DNA of 64,000 nt from assembly GCF_001513785.1 (NCBI RefSeq), contig NZ_LNQS01000001.1, positions 1-64,000 on the forward strand, written 5' to 3'. This DNA is from Rheinheimera sp. EpRS3 (GTDB taxonomy: Bacteria > Pseudomonadota > Gammaproteobacteria > Enterobacterales > Alteromonadaceae). A program made the position numbers and the translations under genes. Below, in pieces: positions 1-8,979 of this stretch (position 1 is its first letter; every line of letters starts with the position of its first letter). Below the pieces are notes generated by a model. The model was not told the origin of the DNA. It was given only the letters and a program-made list of their open reading frames with translations, and searched no databases.

Positions 1-51
1 GACGATGGTAGTGTAGCATTCGCTATGCGAGAGTAGTTCACCGCCAGGCTC
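1..51 (+). rRNA. rrf: 5S rRNA, 3' end only
   Basis: The first ~50 bases match the 3' third of bacterial 5S rRNA: the conserved GATGGTAGTGT, then GCGAGAGTAG, then the terminal-stem strand CCGCCAGGCT. The gene enters from the left edge, so an rrn operon ends here. A strong terminator follows at once. The exact 3' end (about 50-52) is estimated from the terminal stem. Confidence 0.93.
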
Positions 52-65
52 CCAATTCAGTAATA

Positions 66-93
66 AGCCCGACTCGAAAGAGTCGGGCTTTTT
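66..93 (+). terminator. Rho-independent terminator of the rrn operon
   Basis: A perfect 10-bp stem, AGCCCGACTC / GAGTCGGGCT, closes on a GAAA tetraloop and runs into a T tract. It lies 15 nt after the 5S rRNA end, where an rrn terminator is expected. Confidence 0.95.
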
Positions 94-120
94 GCTTTGT
101 TAAGATTATTTTTCTATATT
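92..120 (+). promoter_or_regulatory. Candidate sigma-70 promoter for mshH
   Basis: TTGCTT (92-97), a 17-nt spacer and TATATT (115-120) lie between the rrn terminator and mshH. The -35 overlaps the terminator's T tract. Spacing is ideal and the hexamers are moderate matches; no experimental support. Confidence 0.45.
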
Positions 121-178
121 AATCTGCAACTCAGCTGCTAAGCTATAGCATTGTGACAAGGTTCAAAAGGAGTTGCCC

Positions 179-1804
179 TTGGCCCGCACACCTCAATCAT
201 ATTCTTCCTCTGTTTGGTTGCAGCTTGCTGCGCTTTTGCTTGGCGCTGTGTTTATCAATGCTGTCATGCTGGCTGTTCAGCCGATAGTGTCTGCTGTTTT
301 ATTGTATGTTAGTGTTAATATTGTGCTGCTATGTACTGGCGCATTTACGCTCTGGTTTAGCATTCGTATACAAAAAACCTATATGGCTGATGCTGATAAG
401 CTGCGCTCAGCTGTCGCGTTGTTGGAAGATAAGCTGGAGCTTAAAACGTCGCGGGATGACTCGCCTTCAGCTGCTTTGGCTAAAGTTACCAGCCAGGTTA
501 CGCATTTACTAAAGCGTGATCAGGAAGTACGGCATCTGGTGCGGGTGCAGGGGCTGATCGATCATGAGCTGGCCGTTGGTAACCGTGTGTTTTTTGAAAG
601 TAAGCTGCAGCATTATCTTAGTGATCAGTCTGAGGTGGGTTATGGCGCGGTTTATATTATCCAGTTATCGCATCCTGAAATCAGCCGGGCAGGCATCAAA
701 CAGGTAAGCCGGCTTAAAGGTTGTGTAGATGTGCTTAATGGTATTGCAGCTGGTTATGCCGATACCGTTATTGCGCGTTTATCGGATACAGATCTGGTGA
801 TGCTGATTGCAGGGCTGAGCGGCAAAGAAATGGAAAAGCTCGGTGACCGGATGGCAGTGCTGTTAAGCCGGGCCAGCTGTTTTGCCGATTGTGCCGAGCA
901 GGATGTATTACACATTGGCTATGCAGAATATCAGCGTGAGCAAACTTCGTATCAGATTTTATCTGAAGCAGACATGGCGTTAAAGACAGCACAGCTGCAT
1001 GGCCCGAATGCGGCTTTTGGTTTTATTTTGCAAAGTGACAAGCCGCAGGCAAAAGGCTCTGTCTGGTGGCGGTCTGAACTTAATAAAGCTTTGCAGGAGC
1101 AGCGATTTGCTTTAAGTTTCCAGCCGGTTTTTTCCTGGCACGACGGTGAAATTATTCAACATGAAGTGCTGGTCAGACTGCAAAGTAGTGACAATGGCCA
1201 GATCCCGGCTGCCATATTCCTGCCTATGGCGCATAACTGCGGTTTATCAAGCCAGATTGATCAGCATGTACTTATTAAAACCGCCAAGCTGTGTGCTGCG
1301 GACATGGGTAATTATAGCCGTTGTAGCGTCAATATTAGTATTCAGGCTTTACTTGAACCGCAATGGTGGCAGTGGCTGGATCATATGGTGATCTCCGGCC
1401 AGTTAGAACCCGATACGCTGGCACTTGAGATAACCGAACACCATCTGTTGAAACACTATAAACAGCTGCGTAAGAGTTTAATTAAATTACATACTCTGGG
1501 TTTTGCCTTGATTATTGATCAGGTTGGGCTGGTAATTGATAACGCTGTTTATCTGGATGAGTTGCCGCTTGAGTCGGTAAAATTACATCCTTCAGTGGTC
1601 CGGAATATTGATCAGCATCTGGAACAACAGTTATTCGTCCGGGGTTTAATCGCCAGTTATGCCGGTAAGAGTATCCGTGTATTGGCGACCGGTGTTGAGC
1701 TTGAAGCAGAATGGCAGGTTCTGCAAAAACTGGGTATTGCCGGTGGGCAGGGGTTTTATTTCAGCCAGCCGATGAACCAGATAATAACGCAAAGTCAGCT
1801 GTAG
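179..1804 (+). CDS. mshH: MshH / CsrD-like degenerate GGDEF-EAL membrane protein
   Basis: First gene of the MSHA locus. Two N-terminal membrane segments (about residues 12-33 and 37-62) are followed by a helical linker, a GGDEF-like domain (about 125-275) and an EAL-like domain (about 290-541). Both catalytic signatures are lost: LSDTDLV replaces the GGDEF motif and HEVLVR replaces EALLR, while the EAL scaffold remains (LALEITEHHLL). This is the pattern of CsrD/MshH, which in E. coli promotes RNase E decay of the Csr sRNAs rather than handling c-di-GMP; the role here is inferred. Start: the in-frame TTG at 173 abuts AAAAGGAG with no spacing, so TTG 179, 6 nt after AAGGAG, is preferred (541 aa). 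The 3' end overlaps the convergent PLP gene by 44 nt. Confidence 0.87.
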   Translation: MARTPQSYSSSVWLQLAALLLGAVFINAVMLAVQPIVSAVLLYVSVNIVLLCTGAFTLWFSIRIQKTYMADADKLRSAVALLEDKLELKTSRDDSPSAALAKVTSQVTHLLKRDQEVRHLVRVQGLIDHELAVGNRVFFESKLQHYLSDQSEVGYGAVYIIQLSHPEISRAGIKQVSRLKGCVDVLNGIAAGYADTVIARLSDTDLVMLIAGLSGKEMEKLGDRMAVLLSRASCFADCAEQDVLHIGYAEYQREQTSYQILSEADMALKTAQLHGPNAAFGFILQSDKPQAKGSVWWRSELNKALQEQRFALSFQPVFSWHDGEIIQHEVLVRLQSSDNGQIPAAIFLPMAHNCGLSSQIDQHVLIKTAKLCAADMGNYSRCSVNISIQALLEPQWWQWLDHMVISGQLEPDTLALEITEHHLLKHYKQLRKSLIKLHTLGFALIIDQVGLVIDNAVYLDELPLESVKLHPSVVRNIDQHLEQQLFVRGLIASYAGKSIRVLATGVELEAEWQVLQKLGIAGGQGFYFSQPMNQIITQSQL

Positions 1805-2714
1805 TAATAAGGTTGCGGTAGTGTAAGCCAGCCAAGCCCTGCAAGCCGCCGGTATGAAAGAAGCTAAGGCGGCTGCCGGGTGGAAAATAACCCTGCTTTA
1901 TCAGTGTAAATACACCCGCCAGAGCTTTGCCGGTATAAATGGGTTCCAGATAAAGCCGCTGCTGTGCCATGTCACGGCAAAACTGCAAGATAGTGTCATC
2001 AAACTTAGCATAGCCAGCGCCGCAAAAGTCCGTGTTTAATGACCAGTGTTGTTGCTTATCATTGCTTTGCAATAGCTGGGTAATACGTTCTGGCAAAGAC
2101 GGATCTTTTACCACCGCGATACCGAGTACCTTGCAGCCAGAGCCATTAATCACACCCGCCAGAGTGCCGCCGCTGGCGGCAGCACAAATAACGTGGCTGG
2201 CATTCCCTGTCGGGGTTAAATCCAGATCTAGTTCTGCAACTCCTGTCGCTCCTGCTATTGAAGATCCGCCTTCCGGTACTATTAGTAAATGCTGATGTTG
2301 TTGTTGCAATTGCTGCAGAAAGCCGGCATCGTTACGCAGCCGGTATTGATTACGGTTCAGCAATTGAATTTGCATTCCTTGTTGCAGACAAAATGCCAGA
2401 GTGGGGTTATGTTTGTCGAGTTGATCGGCTCGGACATAAGCCAGACTTTGCAGGCCATGATGATTACACATAGCAGCTACAGCGGCTAAATGATTGGAAA
2501 AAGCACCGCCAAAGGTCAGAAAACCAGCTTTCTGTGCTTGTTGCGCCTGGGCAATATGATATTTTAACTTTAGCCATTTATTGCCCGACAGCTGTGGAAT
2601 TGCAGTATTTAGCTGGTAAACCCATAGCTCAACCTGATGCTGGAACAACAAAGGCTGATGGACTTGTTGCCAACCAGCCAAAACAGGTACGGCGGTAACT
2701 TCTGCTGATTGCAT
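1761..2714 (-). CDS. PLP-dependent D-cysteine desulfhydrase / ACC deaminase family enzyme
   Basis: A 317-aa fold-type II PLP enzyme. The Schiff-base lysine is visible as K46 in LSGNKWLKL, followed by FGGAFSNH, which binds the substrate carboxylate in this family, and a glycine-rich phosphate-binding loop (AAASGGTLAG). Family members are annotated as D-cysteine desulfhydrase or 1-aminocyclopropane-1-carboxylate deaminase; the sequence alone does not settle which, and D-cysteine desulfhydrase is more common in gammaproteobacteria. It is expected to be cytoplasmic. The gene is antisense between mshH and mshI and overlaps the mshH 3' end by 44 nt, so it is an unrelated insertion in the pilus locus. 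No clear Shine-Dalgarno precedes the ATG. Confidence 0.82.
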   Translation of the reverse strand: MQSAEVTAVPVLAGWQQVHQPLLFQHQVELWVYQLNTAIPQLSGNKWLKLKYHIAQAQQAQKAGFLTFGGAFSNHLAAVAAMCNHHGLQSLAYVRADQLDKHNPTLAFCLQQGMQIQLLNRNQYRLRNDAGFLQQLQQQHQHLLIVPEGGSSIAGATGVAELDLDLTPTGNASHVICAAASGGTLAGVINGSGCKVLGIAVVKDPSLPERITQLLQSNDKQQHWSLNTDFCGAGYAKFDDTILQFCRDMAQQRLYLEPIYTGKALAGVFTLIKQGYFPPGSRLSFFHTGGLQGLAGLHYRNLITTADFALLSGSSAG

Positions 2715-2728
2715 AACAGTATGAAATA

Positions 2729-2757
2729 ATGACAGTTAACGGAATAGCCGCTAGTAT
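2729..2757 (+). promoter_or_regulatory. Candidate promoter for the mshI-mshG block
   Basis: ATGACA (2729-2734), a 17-nt spacer and TAGTAT (2752-2757) stand upstream of mshI. Each hexamer matches consensus at four or five positions. A promoter is needed here because the preceding gene is on the opposite strand. Confidence 0.35.
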
Positions 2758-2787
2758 AGCTGCATATAAGGAGATCAGGGCATCGCT

Positions 2788-4293
2788 ATGCTGAGAAAAA
2801 TAATAAAACGGCTTCGCCCGGCAGCAGAAAATTCAGACACGGTTGTTGCAATTCATCTGGCAACAGCCAGCATCCGGCTGGTGATTTTACAAGGCACAGA
2901 GCTTAAGCAAAGTCAGACATTTAGTTACAAAGCTGATAACTGGCAGGACAGCCTGCAAGTTGCACTGCGGTCAGTCCCCGCAGGCTGTGCTTTGCATCTG
3001 GTGCTGTCTGCCGAGCGTTATCAACTGGTGCAATTAGATAAACCTGCACTGGCCGAGCACGAATTACTGCAGGCATTGCCCTGGCAGATAAAAGATCTGG
3101 TTACAATAGCGCCGGAAGATATGGTGCTCGACTACATTGACTTACCCGGTAGTAACACCCAACAGGCAAAAATCAATGTAGTGGTGTGTAGTTATGCCTG
3201 GTTAAAGCAATTAACTGCAGTGGTTGATGCAGCGGGTCTTAGCGTTAGCTCAATCCAACCCGAAGAATGGCTGCTCAGCCATATTTTGCCTGTATCGGCG
3301 CAAGCGACCATGTTGGTAGTGCATCAACCCGAACAGGAAATGCTAATTCAGATCATCCGTGATGGTCAGTTGTATTTTTCCCGCCGTACCCGTGGTTTTA
3401 GCCATTTACACCTTAATTCAGAATCAGAACTGCGCGAAGGCACGCTTGAACGTTTGCTGCTTGAACTGCAGCGCTCAATGGACTACTTCGAAAGCCAGTT
3501 AAAACAACCACCGGTGCGCGATATCCGTGTATTAATGGCCCAAACTGAGCTGATATGTGAGTTGTTTGTGCAAAGTGGGTTTAGCCGGGTAGAGCCGTTA
3601 AATTTGGCACAGTCTGCCGCGGCGGTAAACCAGGACGATTTACTGCATAACTGGCCGGCGCTGGCTGCCGCCAGTGCAGCCGCTAAAACCAGCCATATTA
3701 AGCAACGGGTAAACTTATATCAGGCCCGGCTGCATCCGGTACGTGAGCGGTTAAGCCTGCAACGCCTGGTTGGCAGCGCAGCTGCATTAACAGCAGTAGT
3801 AGTGCTGGGATGGCTGCTGTTATCGCAACAACAGCAACAGGCTGGTGCAGCGCTGGCAGAGACTGAGCTGCAGTTACAGCGGCAATTACAGCAAACCGAT
3901 TTATATCAGCAGGCATTAGCGCAGCGTAAGCCAGATGAAGCACTGGTAAAACAGTATCAGCAGGCAGAATACGCTGTAGCACAAAAACAGCAACTGCTAA
4001 GTTATCTGGCAGAACAGCAGCAACAGGCCAGCCAGTTTTATAGCCCGGTGCTGCAGCATTTACAACAAGTTGATCTGGCAGAGTTATGGTTAACTAATTT
4101 CACCTTACGCCAGGGCAGCAGCAGCTTTAGCGGTGTGACGTTACAGCCTGCCAGCATTACGCTGTGGCTGGAAGGGTTGCAGCAACTCGCTTATTTTAAG
4201 GGCCAACGTTTTAGCCAGGTGAGCATGGCGCAGGTACCTGATAATACCGCCGTCAGTTTTGTATTGATGGCACAAAAAGGAGAAACGCTGTGA
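2788..4293 (+). CDS. mshI: MSHA biogenesis protein MshI (PilM/PilN-like)
   Basis: A 501-aa inner-membrane assembly protein. The N-terminal ~300 residues resemble the actin-like PilM fold (start TVVAIHLATASIRLVIL). They are followed by one transmembrane helix (about 333-350, LVGSAAALTAVVVLGWLLL), a Gln-rich coiled coil (about 351-420) and a PilN-like C-terminal domain. It therefore joins PilM-like and PilN-like parts in one chain, as MshI proteins do. The role is to link the secretin complex to the cytoplasmic ATPase and platform, by analogy with type IV pilus PilMNOP. AAGGAG lies 14 nt before the ATG, rather far. The stop overlaps the GTG start of mshJ. Confidence 0.87.
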   Translation: MLRKIIKRLRPAAENSDTVVAIHLATASIRLVILQGTELKQSQTFSYKADNWQDSLQVALRSVPAGCALHLVLSAERYQLVQLDKPALAEHELLQALPWQIKDLVTIAPEDMVLDYIDLPGSNTQQAKINVVVCSYAWLKQLTAVVDAAGLSVSSIQPEEWLLSHILPVSAQATMLVVHQPEQEMLIQIIRDGQLYFSRRTRGFSHLHLNSESELREGTLERLLLELQRSMDYFESQLKQPPVRDIRVLMAQTELICELFVQSGFSRVEPLNLAQSAAAVNQDDLLHNWPALAAASAAAKTSHIKQRVNLYQARLHPVRERLSLQRLVGSAAALTAVVVLGWLLLSQQQQQAGAALAETELQLQRQLQQTDLYQQALAQRKPDEALVKQYQQAEYAVAQKQQLLSYLAEQQQQASQFYSPVLQHLQQVDLAELWLTNFTLRQGSSSFSGVTLQPASITLWLEGLQQLAYFKGQRFSQVSMAQVPDNTAVSFVLMAQKGETL

Positions 4294-4940
4294 GCCAGTG
4301 GCAACTGCTGTCAGATCGTTTCAGCCAGCTACAGCGGCGCGAGAAGTCGCTGTTGTTCTTTGGCAGCTTATTATTATTGCTGTGGCTTAGTGTAATTTAT
4401 GTGCTGGAGCCATTGTGGCATCAAACAGTGCAGACGCGTGCACTACAACTTAAAACCAGCCAGCAGTTGCAGGATGCAGAACAACAGGCTGAAGTATTGC
4501 TTGCCCAGCTCAGCACTGATTTAAACCAGGACTACCGCGAGCGTATAAGTAACCTCGAACAGCAGCAGCAACAGCTGAACGAACGTATCCGCCAAAGCGC
4601 CAGCTACTTTATTGGTGCAGAGCAAATGGTAACCTTGCTACGCAATATATTGCAAAGCAGTAAAGGCGTGCAGGTAAAAAGCCTGCTGACGTCGGCACCT
4701 AAAGCTGTGCGTTTGCAGGGGCAACAACCTGACGACCCTGCTATGTTATTTCAACACACTACAACACTGGTGATTGGCGGTGGTTACACGGATTTATTCA
4801 AAGCATTGCAACGTATGGAACAATTGCCCTGGTTGCTGAACTGGTCTGCGCTGGATTATCAGGTGGTTGAGTATCCGCAGGCCGAGCTGACCCTGACACT
4901 TATTACAGTGAGTGAGTATGAAGACTTTATTCGTTTGTAG
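4290..4940 (+). CDS. mshJ: MSHA biogenesis protein MshJ (PilO-like)
   Basis: A 216-aa bitopic inner-membrane protein: one N-terminal helix (about residues 21-40, LLFFGSLLLLLWLSVIYVL), a periplasmic coiled coil rich in Gln/Glu (about 45-110), then a small alpha/beta domain. This is PilO architecture. The GTG start overlaps the mshI stop (GTGA) and has AAAGGAG at good distance. Its 3' end overlaps the start of mshK. Predicted to pair with the PilN-like part of MshI in the alignment complex. Confidence 0.84.
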   Translation: MSQWQLLSDRFSQLQRREKSLLFFGSLLLLLWLSVIYVLEPLWHQTVQTRALQLKTSQQLQDAEQQAEVLLAQLSTDLNQDYRERISNLEQQQQQLNERIRQSASYFIGAEQMVTLLRNILQSSKGVQVKSLLTSAPKAVRLQGQQPDDPAMLFQHTTTLVIGGGYTDLFKALQRMEQLPWLLNWSALDYQVVEYPQAELTLTLITVSEYEDFIRL

Positions 4941-5238
4941 CCTGTGGCTCCTCAGTGCCACGGCACTGGCCGATCCTACCCGGCCCGCGCCTTCCTGGCT
5001 GGCAGCTACGGCAACAGCAGACTCGGCAGTACAACCGCAAGCATTATCTTTGCAACTGATAAAACAGACAGCAAATGGCCGCATTGCCGTAATAAACGGC
5101 AGCCTGCTGCGTAAAGGTGAAAAAATAAGACAGTATCAACTGCATGATATTGCAGCTGATCATGTTGTACTGGATCTAAATGGTGAACGGCAAATACTGC
5201 GTTTAGTTAATACGGCGATCAAACAAGATGAAGAATAA
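4918..5238 (+). CDS. mshK: MSHA biogenesis protein MshK
   Basis: A small periplasmic protein, 106 aa from the ATG at 4918; a GTG two codons upstream is an alternative. It has a signal peptide (MKTLFVCSLWLLSATALA) followed by DPTRP, typical of PilP/GspC-like secretin-binding proteins. The C-terminal half is a small beta domain (ALSLQLIKQTANGRIAVING...). Expected to connect the inner-membrane MshI/MshJ complex with the secretin MshL. It overlaps mshJ at its start and mshL at its end, indicating translational coupling. Confidence 0.8.
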   Translation: MKTLFVCSLWLLSATALADPTRPAPSWLAATATADSAVQPQALSLQLIKQTANGRIAVINGSLLRKGEKIRQYQLHDIAADHVVLDLNGERQILRLVNTAIKQDEE

Positions 5239-6895
5239 GCCAGTGAATAAGTTAGGGTGGTTGTGCGGAAGTATTTTATTAACCGGATGTCAGGCTTTTC
5301 AGCAAAGTGATGTACCACAAGGCGCTCAGCGTGAATTACAGCAAGCAGCAGCGCAGCAGGCTCCGGCACGCGCTTCAGCCGCACCGGTGCCGCTGGCCGT
5401 AACGCAGGATTTGCTTAGTAGCAGTTACACGCCGGTACAGCCCGAGTTGCCACGCTTTGATGTCGCGGCCGCAAATGCCGGGTTGAATGATTTTTTCCAG
5501 TCGTTGGTTGCAGATACACCCTACAGTGTGGTGATGCACCCGGGGGTCAGTGGCGAAATTAACCTGCAGCTAAAACAGGTAACCCTGCCGGAAACGATGG
5601 CAATAGTGCAGCAACTGTATGGTTTTGACGTTCGCCAGCAGGGGCTTATCTACAAAATATATCCGGCTGGCCTGCGTACAGAAAGCATAGCGGTTAACTA
5701 TTTAATGATGCAGCGCCAGGGGTTTTCTTCTGTGGCGGTCAATTCCGGTGGTGTATCACAAGACAACCAGAATAATCAGAACGGCCAGAACAACAGGAAT
5801 AATCGCTCGTCACAAAGTAACTCCAATCAGGGCGATTTCAGCAATCAGAGCCAGTCTCAATCCGGGCAGCAACAATTTAACGGCAGCACAATTCAAAGTG
5901 AAAGCAAAACTGATTTCTGGAAAGACTTGGAAAAAGCAGTTAGTACAGTGCTGGGTGCCGGGCCGGAGCGTATGGTTGTAGTAACGCCACAAGCCGGTTT
6001 AGTTACCGTGCGCGGTATGCCGGACGAAATTGCCGCGGTAAAGGCTTACCTTGGCCAGTCAGAGCAGCACTTGCAGCGCCAGGTGGTGCTGGAGGCAAAA
6101 ATTATCGAAGTAACGCTGAACGACGAATATCAGCAGGGCATTAACTGGCAAAATGCCATAATGAACCTGCGTAATACCAGCTTTAATTTTACCACCAGCG
6201 CCGGTGCCGCCAGCAATGCTATTAGCAGCTCGCTGGGCGGCGTAACGGCAATCAGCTTTAACAATGCCGATTTTAACGGTGTGATTAGCCTGCTGGAAAC
6301 TCAGGGTAATACTCAGGTGTTGTCCAGCCCCCGGGTTACCGCCATGAATAACCAGAAAGCGGTGATTAAAGTGGGGCAGGATGAGTACTTTGTTACCAAT
6401 GTCAGTAGCGAAACTACGGCGACAGTGGGCGGCACCATCAGTTCACCGTCTATTGATTTGCAACCCTTTTTCTCTGGCATAGCACTGGATGTTACGCCGC
6501 AAATTGATCAAAACGGCAGTGTTATTTTGCATGTTCACCCTTCGGTTACAGAAACAGCCGAGCAAAATAAAACTATCCGTTTTAGCAACGAGCAAATAGT
6601 GCTGCCGCTGGCACAAAGTAATATCCGCGAGTCTGACACTATTATCCGCGCCCGTAGTGGTGAAATAGTGGTAATAGGCGGTTTAATGCAAACCGTTACC
6701 ACCGACAACGAGTCGCGTACGCCGGTATTAAGCGCTATTCCGTTGCTGGGTAAATTATTTACCAGCATCAACAAAGTAGAGAAAAAGAAAGAGCTGGTAA
6801 TACTGCTAAAGCCAACAGTTGTTACCGAAGGCGTATGGCAGCAGCAAATTCAGCAGTCTTCAAAGCTGGTATCTGACTGGAGCCAGGGTAACTAA
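5228..6895 (+). CDS. mshL: MSHA secretin MshL, outer-membrane lipoprotein
   Basis: A 555-aa secretin forming the outer-membrane channel for the MSHA pilus. It has a lipoprotein signal peptide with lipobox LLTGC (Cys21), an N-terminal STN/N0-type region (about 80-165), an Asn/Gln/Ser-rich linker (about 176-225), an N1-type domain, and the C-terminal secretin domain (about 285-545) with VLSSPRVTAMNNQKA and the terminal IPLLGKLF motif. The Asn/Gln linker is unusually polar and low in complexity. It overlaps mshK by 11 nt and is 2 nt from mshM. Confidence 0.93.
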   Translation: MKNKPVNKLGWLCGSILLTGCQAFQQSDVPQGAQRELQQAAAQQAPARASAAPVPLAVTQDLLSSSYTPVQPELPRFDVAAANAGLNDFFQSLVADTPYSVVMHPGVSGEINLQLKQVTLPETMAIVQQLYGFDVRQQGLIYKIYPAGLRTESIAVNYLMMQRQGFSSVAVNSGGVSQDNQNNQNGQNNRNNRSSQSNSNQGDFSNQSQSQSGQQQFNGSTIQSESKTDFWKDLEKAVSTVLGAGPERMVVVTPQAGLVTVRGMPDEIAAVKAYLGQSEQHLQRQVVLEAKIIEVTLNDEYQQGINWQNAIMNLRNTSFNFTTSAGAASNAISSSLGGVTAISFNNADFNGVISLLETQGNTQVLSSPRVTAMNNQKAVIKVGQDEYFVTNVSSETTATVGGTISSPSIDLQPFFSGIALDVTPQIDQNGSVILHVHPSVTETAEQNKTIRFSNEQIVLPLAQSNIRESDTIIRARSGEIVVIGGLMQTVTTDNESRTPVLSAIPLLGKLFTSINKVEKKKELVILLKPTVVTEGVWQQQIQQSSKLVSDWSQGN

Positions 6896-6897
6896 TT

Positions 6898-7815
6898 ATG
6901 TACCTGCAGCATTTTCAGCTTAGCCAGATGCCGTTCGGTTTAACACCGGATACCGCCTTTTTTGTGCCGCTTGAGCAGCACGAAGATGTGTTGGCTGTGT
7001 TGAAAACGGCGCTTTGTGCCGGTGAAGGTTTTATTAAAGTATGCGGTGAGGTAGGCAGTGGCAAAACACTGTTGTGCCGCAAGCTGTTACAACATACTGA
7101 GCCCGACTGGCAACTGGCGTATATCCCGGATCCTTGCCTTACGCCGTTGGAATTGCGCTGGGCACTGGCATTAGAGCTGGGCCTGAAGCACTCTGCCAAT
7201 ATCGAACCGCCCCAATTGCTGCAATTGCTGCAACGTCAGTTACTGTTGCTGGCTGCGCAAGGCAAAAAAGCCATAGTGCTGATTGATGAAGCCCAGGCTC
7301 TGCCGGATGAGACACTGGAGGCGCTGCGTCTGCTAACCAACCTGGAAACAGAAAAACGTAAATTGCTGCAAGTGGTACTGTTTGCCCAGCCAGAGCTGAA
7401 TAAAAAGCTGGCTGGTTATCGTTTTCGGCAGTTGCGCCAGCGTATTACCTTTTCCAGTAACTTAGCCTTAATGAGCAAAAGCCAGATCAGCGCTTATGTC
7501 TGTCTGCGCGTACAGCAGGCCGGGTGTAGCCGTGCACTCTTCAGCCACTTTGCCTTAAATGCTCTGGCCCGCTACAGCCGTGGTGTACCAAGGCTGGTAA
7601 ATATTCTGGCGCATAAAGCACTGCTGCTGGCTTTTGGTGAAGGTAAGCCTTATGCCGCACTGCGGCATGTGAAACTGGCGGCAATCGATACCGAAGATGT
7701 TACCGCCAAGTCCAAAGCCTGGTGGTGGTACGCCGGTAGCACGGGCTTGCTGACTTTGGCATGTGTGGCTGCCGCATCGCAAACCGGCTTGTTCCGGCTG
7801 GCAGGTGGCCAATGA
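6898..7815 (+). CDS. mshM: MSHA biogenesis ATPase MshM (ExeA-like AAA)
   Basis: A 305-aa AAA ATPase of the ExeA/MshM family. Walker A is GEVGSGKT (residues 50-57) and Walker B with the catalytic acidic residue is AIVLIDEAQ (about 125-133). A single hydrophobic helix near the C-terminus (about 279-298) could anchor it in the inner membrane. ExeA-type proteins assist secretin assembly across peptidoglycan; the same role for MshL is inferred. The stop overlaps the mshN start (ATGA). Confidence 0.89.
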   Translation: MYLQHFQLSQMPFGLTPDTAFFVPLEQHEDVLAVLKTALCAGEGFIKVCGEVGSGKTLLCRKLLQHTEPDWQLAYIPDPCLTPLELRWALALELGLKHSANIEPPQLLQLLQRQLLLLAAQGKKAIVLIDEAQALPDETLEALRLLTNLETEKRKLLQVVLFAQPELNKKLAGYRFRQLRQRITFSSNLALMSKSQISAYVCLRVQQAGCSRALFSHFALNALARYSRGVPRLVNILAHKALLLAFGEGKPYAALRHVKLAAIDTEDVTAKSKAWWWYAGSTGLLTLACVAAASQTGLFRLAGGQ

Positions 7816-8975
7816 GTGTCATTAATAAAATGCTGCGCGATTTAGATCAGCGCAACCACAATGCAGCCAATGTAAACCAGGTTATTGCCCGCCGCCCTGG
7901 TCAGCCGCTTTGGTTAACCGTGCTACTGCTGCTGACCTTTGGTTTACTGTGCTTTGCAATTTATGCGGTATTAAGCCGCAGTACCGTTATGCCACCGGCT
8001 ACATTAACCGCTGTGGTGCCGGAACCAGCTGCACAGCTGCCAGCAAAACCGGCTGAAATTGCTATCGCAGCGCACAGCCTTGAGCCAACAAAAAGCCCTG
8101 AGCCAACAGACAGCCTTGAGCCAACGCCCACAGAAAGCCCTGCACCAACATCAGGCCCGGCGCTGACACAAAGCACAATTGCAAAACCCAGCCCCGTACC
8201 AGAGCAAACTGCAACACCAGAAGATACTAGTGCTGCAGATGCGGCCGAAATTGCCGCACAACCAGAGCCACAGCAAATAAAACCGGGCGTACTAACCGCT
8301 CAGGTTGATGCTGTGCCGCAAGCAGCTACGGTTGTGCAGGCACCAACACCAGCCCCAACAGCTAAAACCGGCAGCAGTTTAAGTGTCACCAGCCGTGAGC
8401 CTACAGCAGCGCAAAGTCAGGCCAAGCTACGCCAGCAGGCAATGGCGGCAGCGCAGGCCGGGCAGGGACAGCAGGCACTGCGATACTGGCAGCAGTTGCA
8501 GCAGTTAGCACCACAGGATGCGGTGGTTTATCTGGCGCAGGCCCGGCTTTGGTTGCAACTGGGCCAGCCGCAGCAGGCTGAAGCCAGTTTATTACAGGCA
8601 AAAGCCCAGGGTATTATGGATGCCGATATTCAGCTAATGCTGGCCCAGGCAGCTGCCAGCCGTCAGCAATGGTTGCAGGTAGAGGCATTGTTACCTGCCG
8701 GTTTTGCTGTGCCATTGCACCCCGATTATTACGGCCTTAAAGCTACAGCTTTACAACAGCTTGGGCAGCATCAACAGGCATTTGACTGGTTTGCTGAGTT
8801 AAGCGCTCTGCAGCCGCAACTGGGCAAATGGTGGCTTGGTGGCGCAGTGTCGCTGGAGGCATTAGAGCGCCCGGCAGAGGCACATCAGTATTATCTTAAC
8901 GCGTTGCAATGGGGTGACAGCTTGTCAGTGCAGAGCAAAACTTATATTCAACAACGTTTAGTGGCAACAGAGTAA
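7812..8975 (+). CDS. mshN: MSHA biogenesis protein MshN, TPR protein
   Basis: 387 aa from the ATG at 7812, which overlaps the mshM stop as ATGA; the start MSVINKMLRDLDQRN is typical of MshN. It has one transmembrane helix (about 34-56), then a long Pro/Thr/Ala-rich periplasmic linker (about 60-200, with EPT/SPEPT-type repeats) and a C-terminal stack of tetratricopeptide repeats (about 210-385). Family role: a periplasmic scaffold partner of MshM and the secretin. Longer in-frame starts would run back into mshM and are rejected. Confidence 0.86.
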   Translation: MSVINKMLRDLDQRNHNAANVNQVIARRPGQPLWLTVLLLLTFGLLCFAIYAVLSRSTVMPPATLTAVVPEPAAQLPAKPAEIAIAAHSLEPTKSPEPTDSLEPTPTESPAPTSGPALTQSTIAKPSPVPEQTATPEDTSAADAAEIAAQPEPQQIKPGVLTAQVDAVPQAATVVQAPTPAPTAKTGSSLSVTSREPTAAQSQAKLRQQAMAAAQAGQGQQALRYWQQLQQLAPQDAVVYLAQARLWLQLGQPQQAEASLLQAKAQGIMDADIQLMLAQAAASRQQWLQVEALLPAGFAVPLHPDYYGLKATALQQLGQHQQAFDWFAELSALQPQLGKWWLGGAVSLEALERPAEAHQYYLNALQWGDSLSVQSKTYIQQRLVATE

Positions 8976-8979
8976 TCTT

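Noticed and set aside
8094-8160. Tandem repeat or CRISPR-like array in mshN
   Set aside because: Short EPT/SPEPT coding repeats of a Pro/Thr linker; no spacers of constant length.
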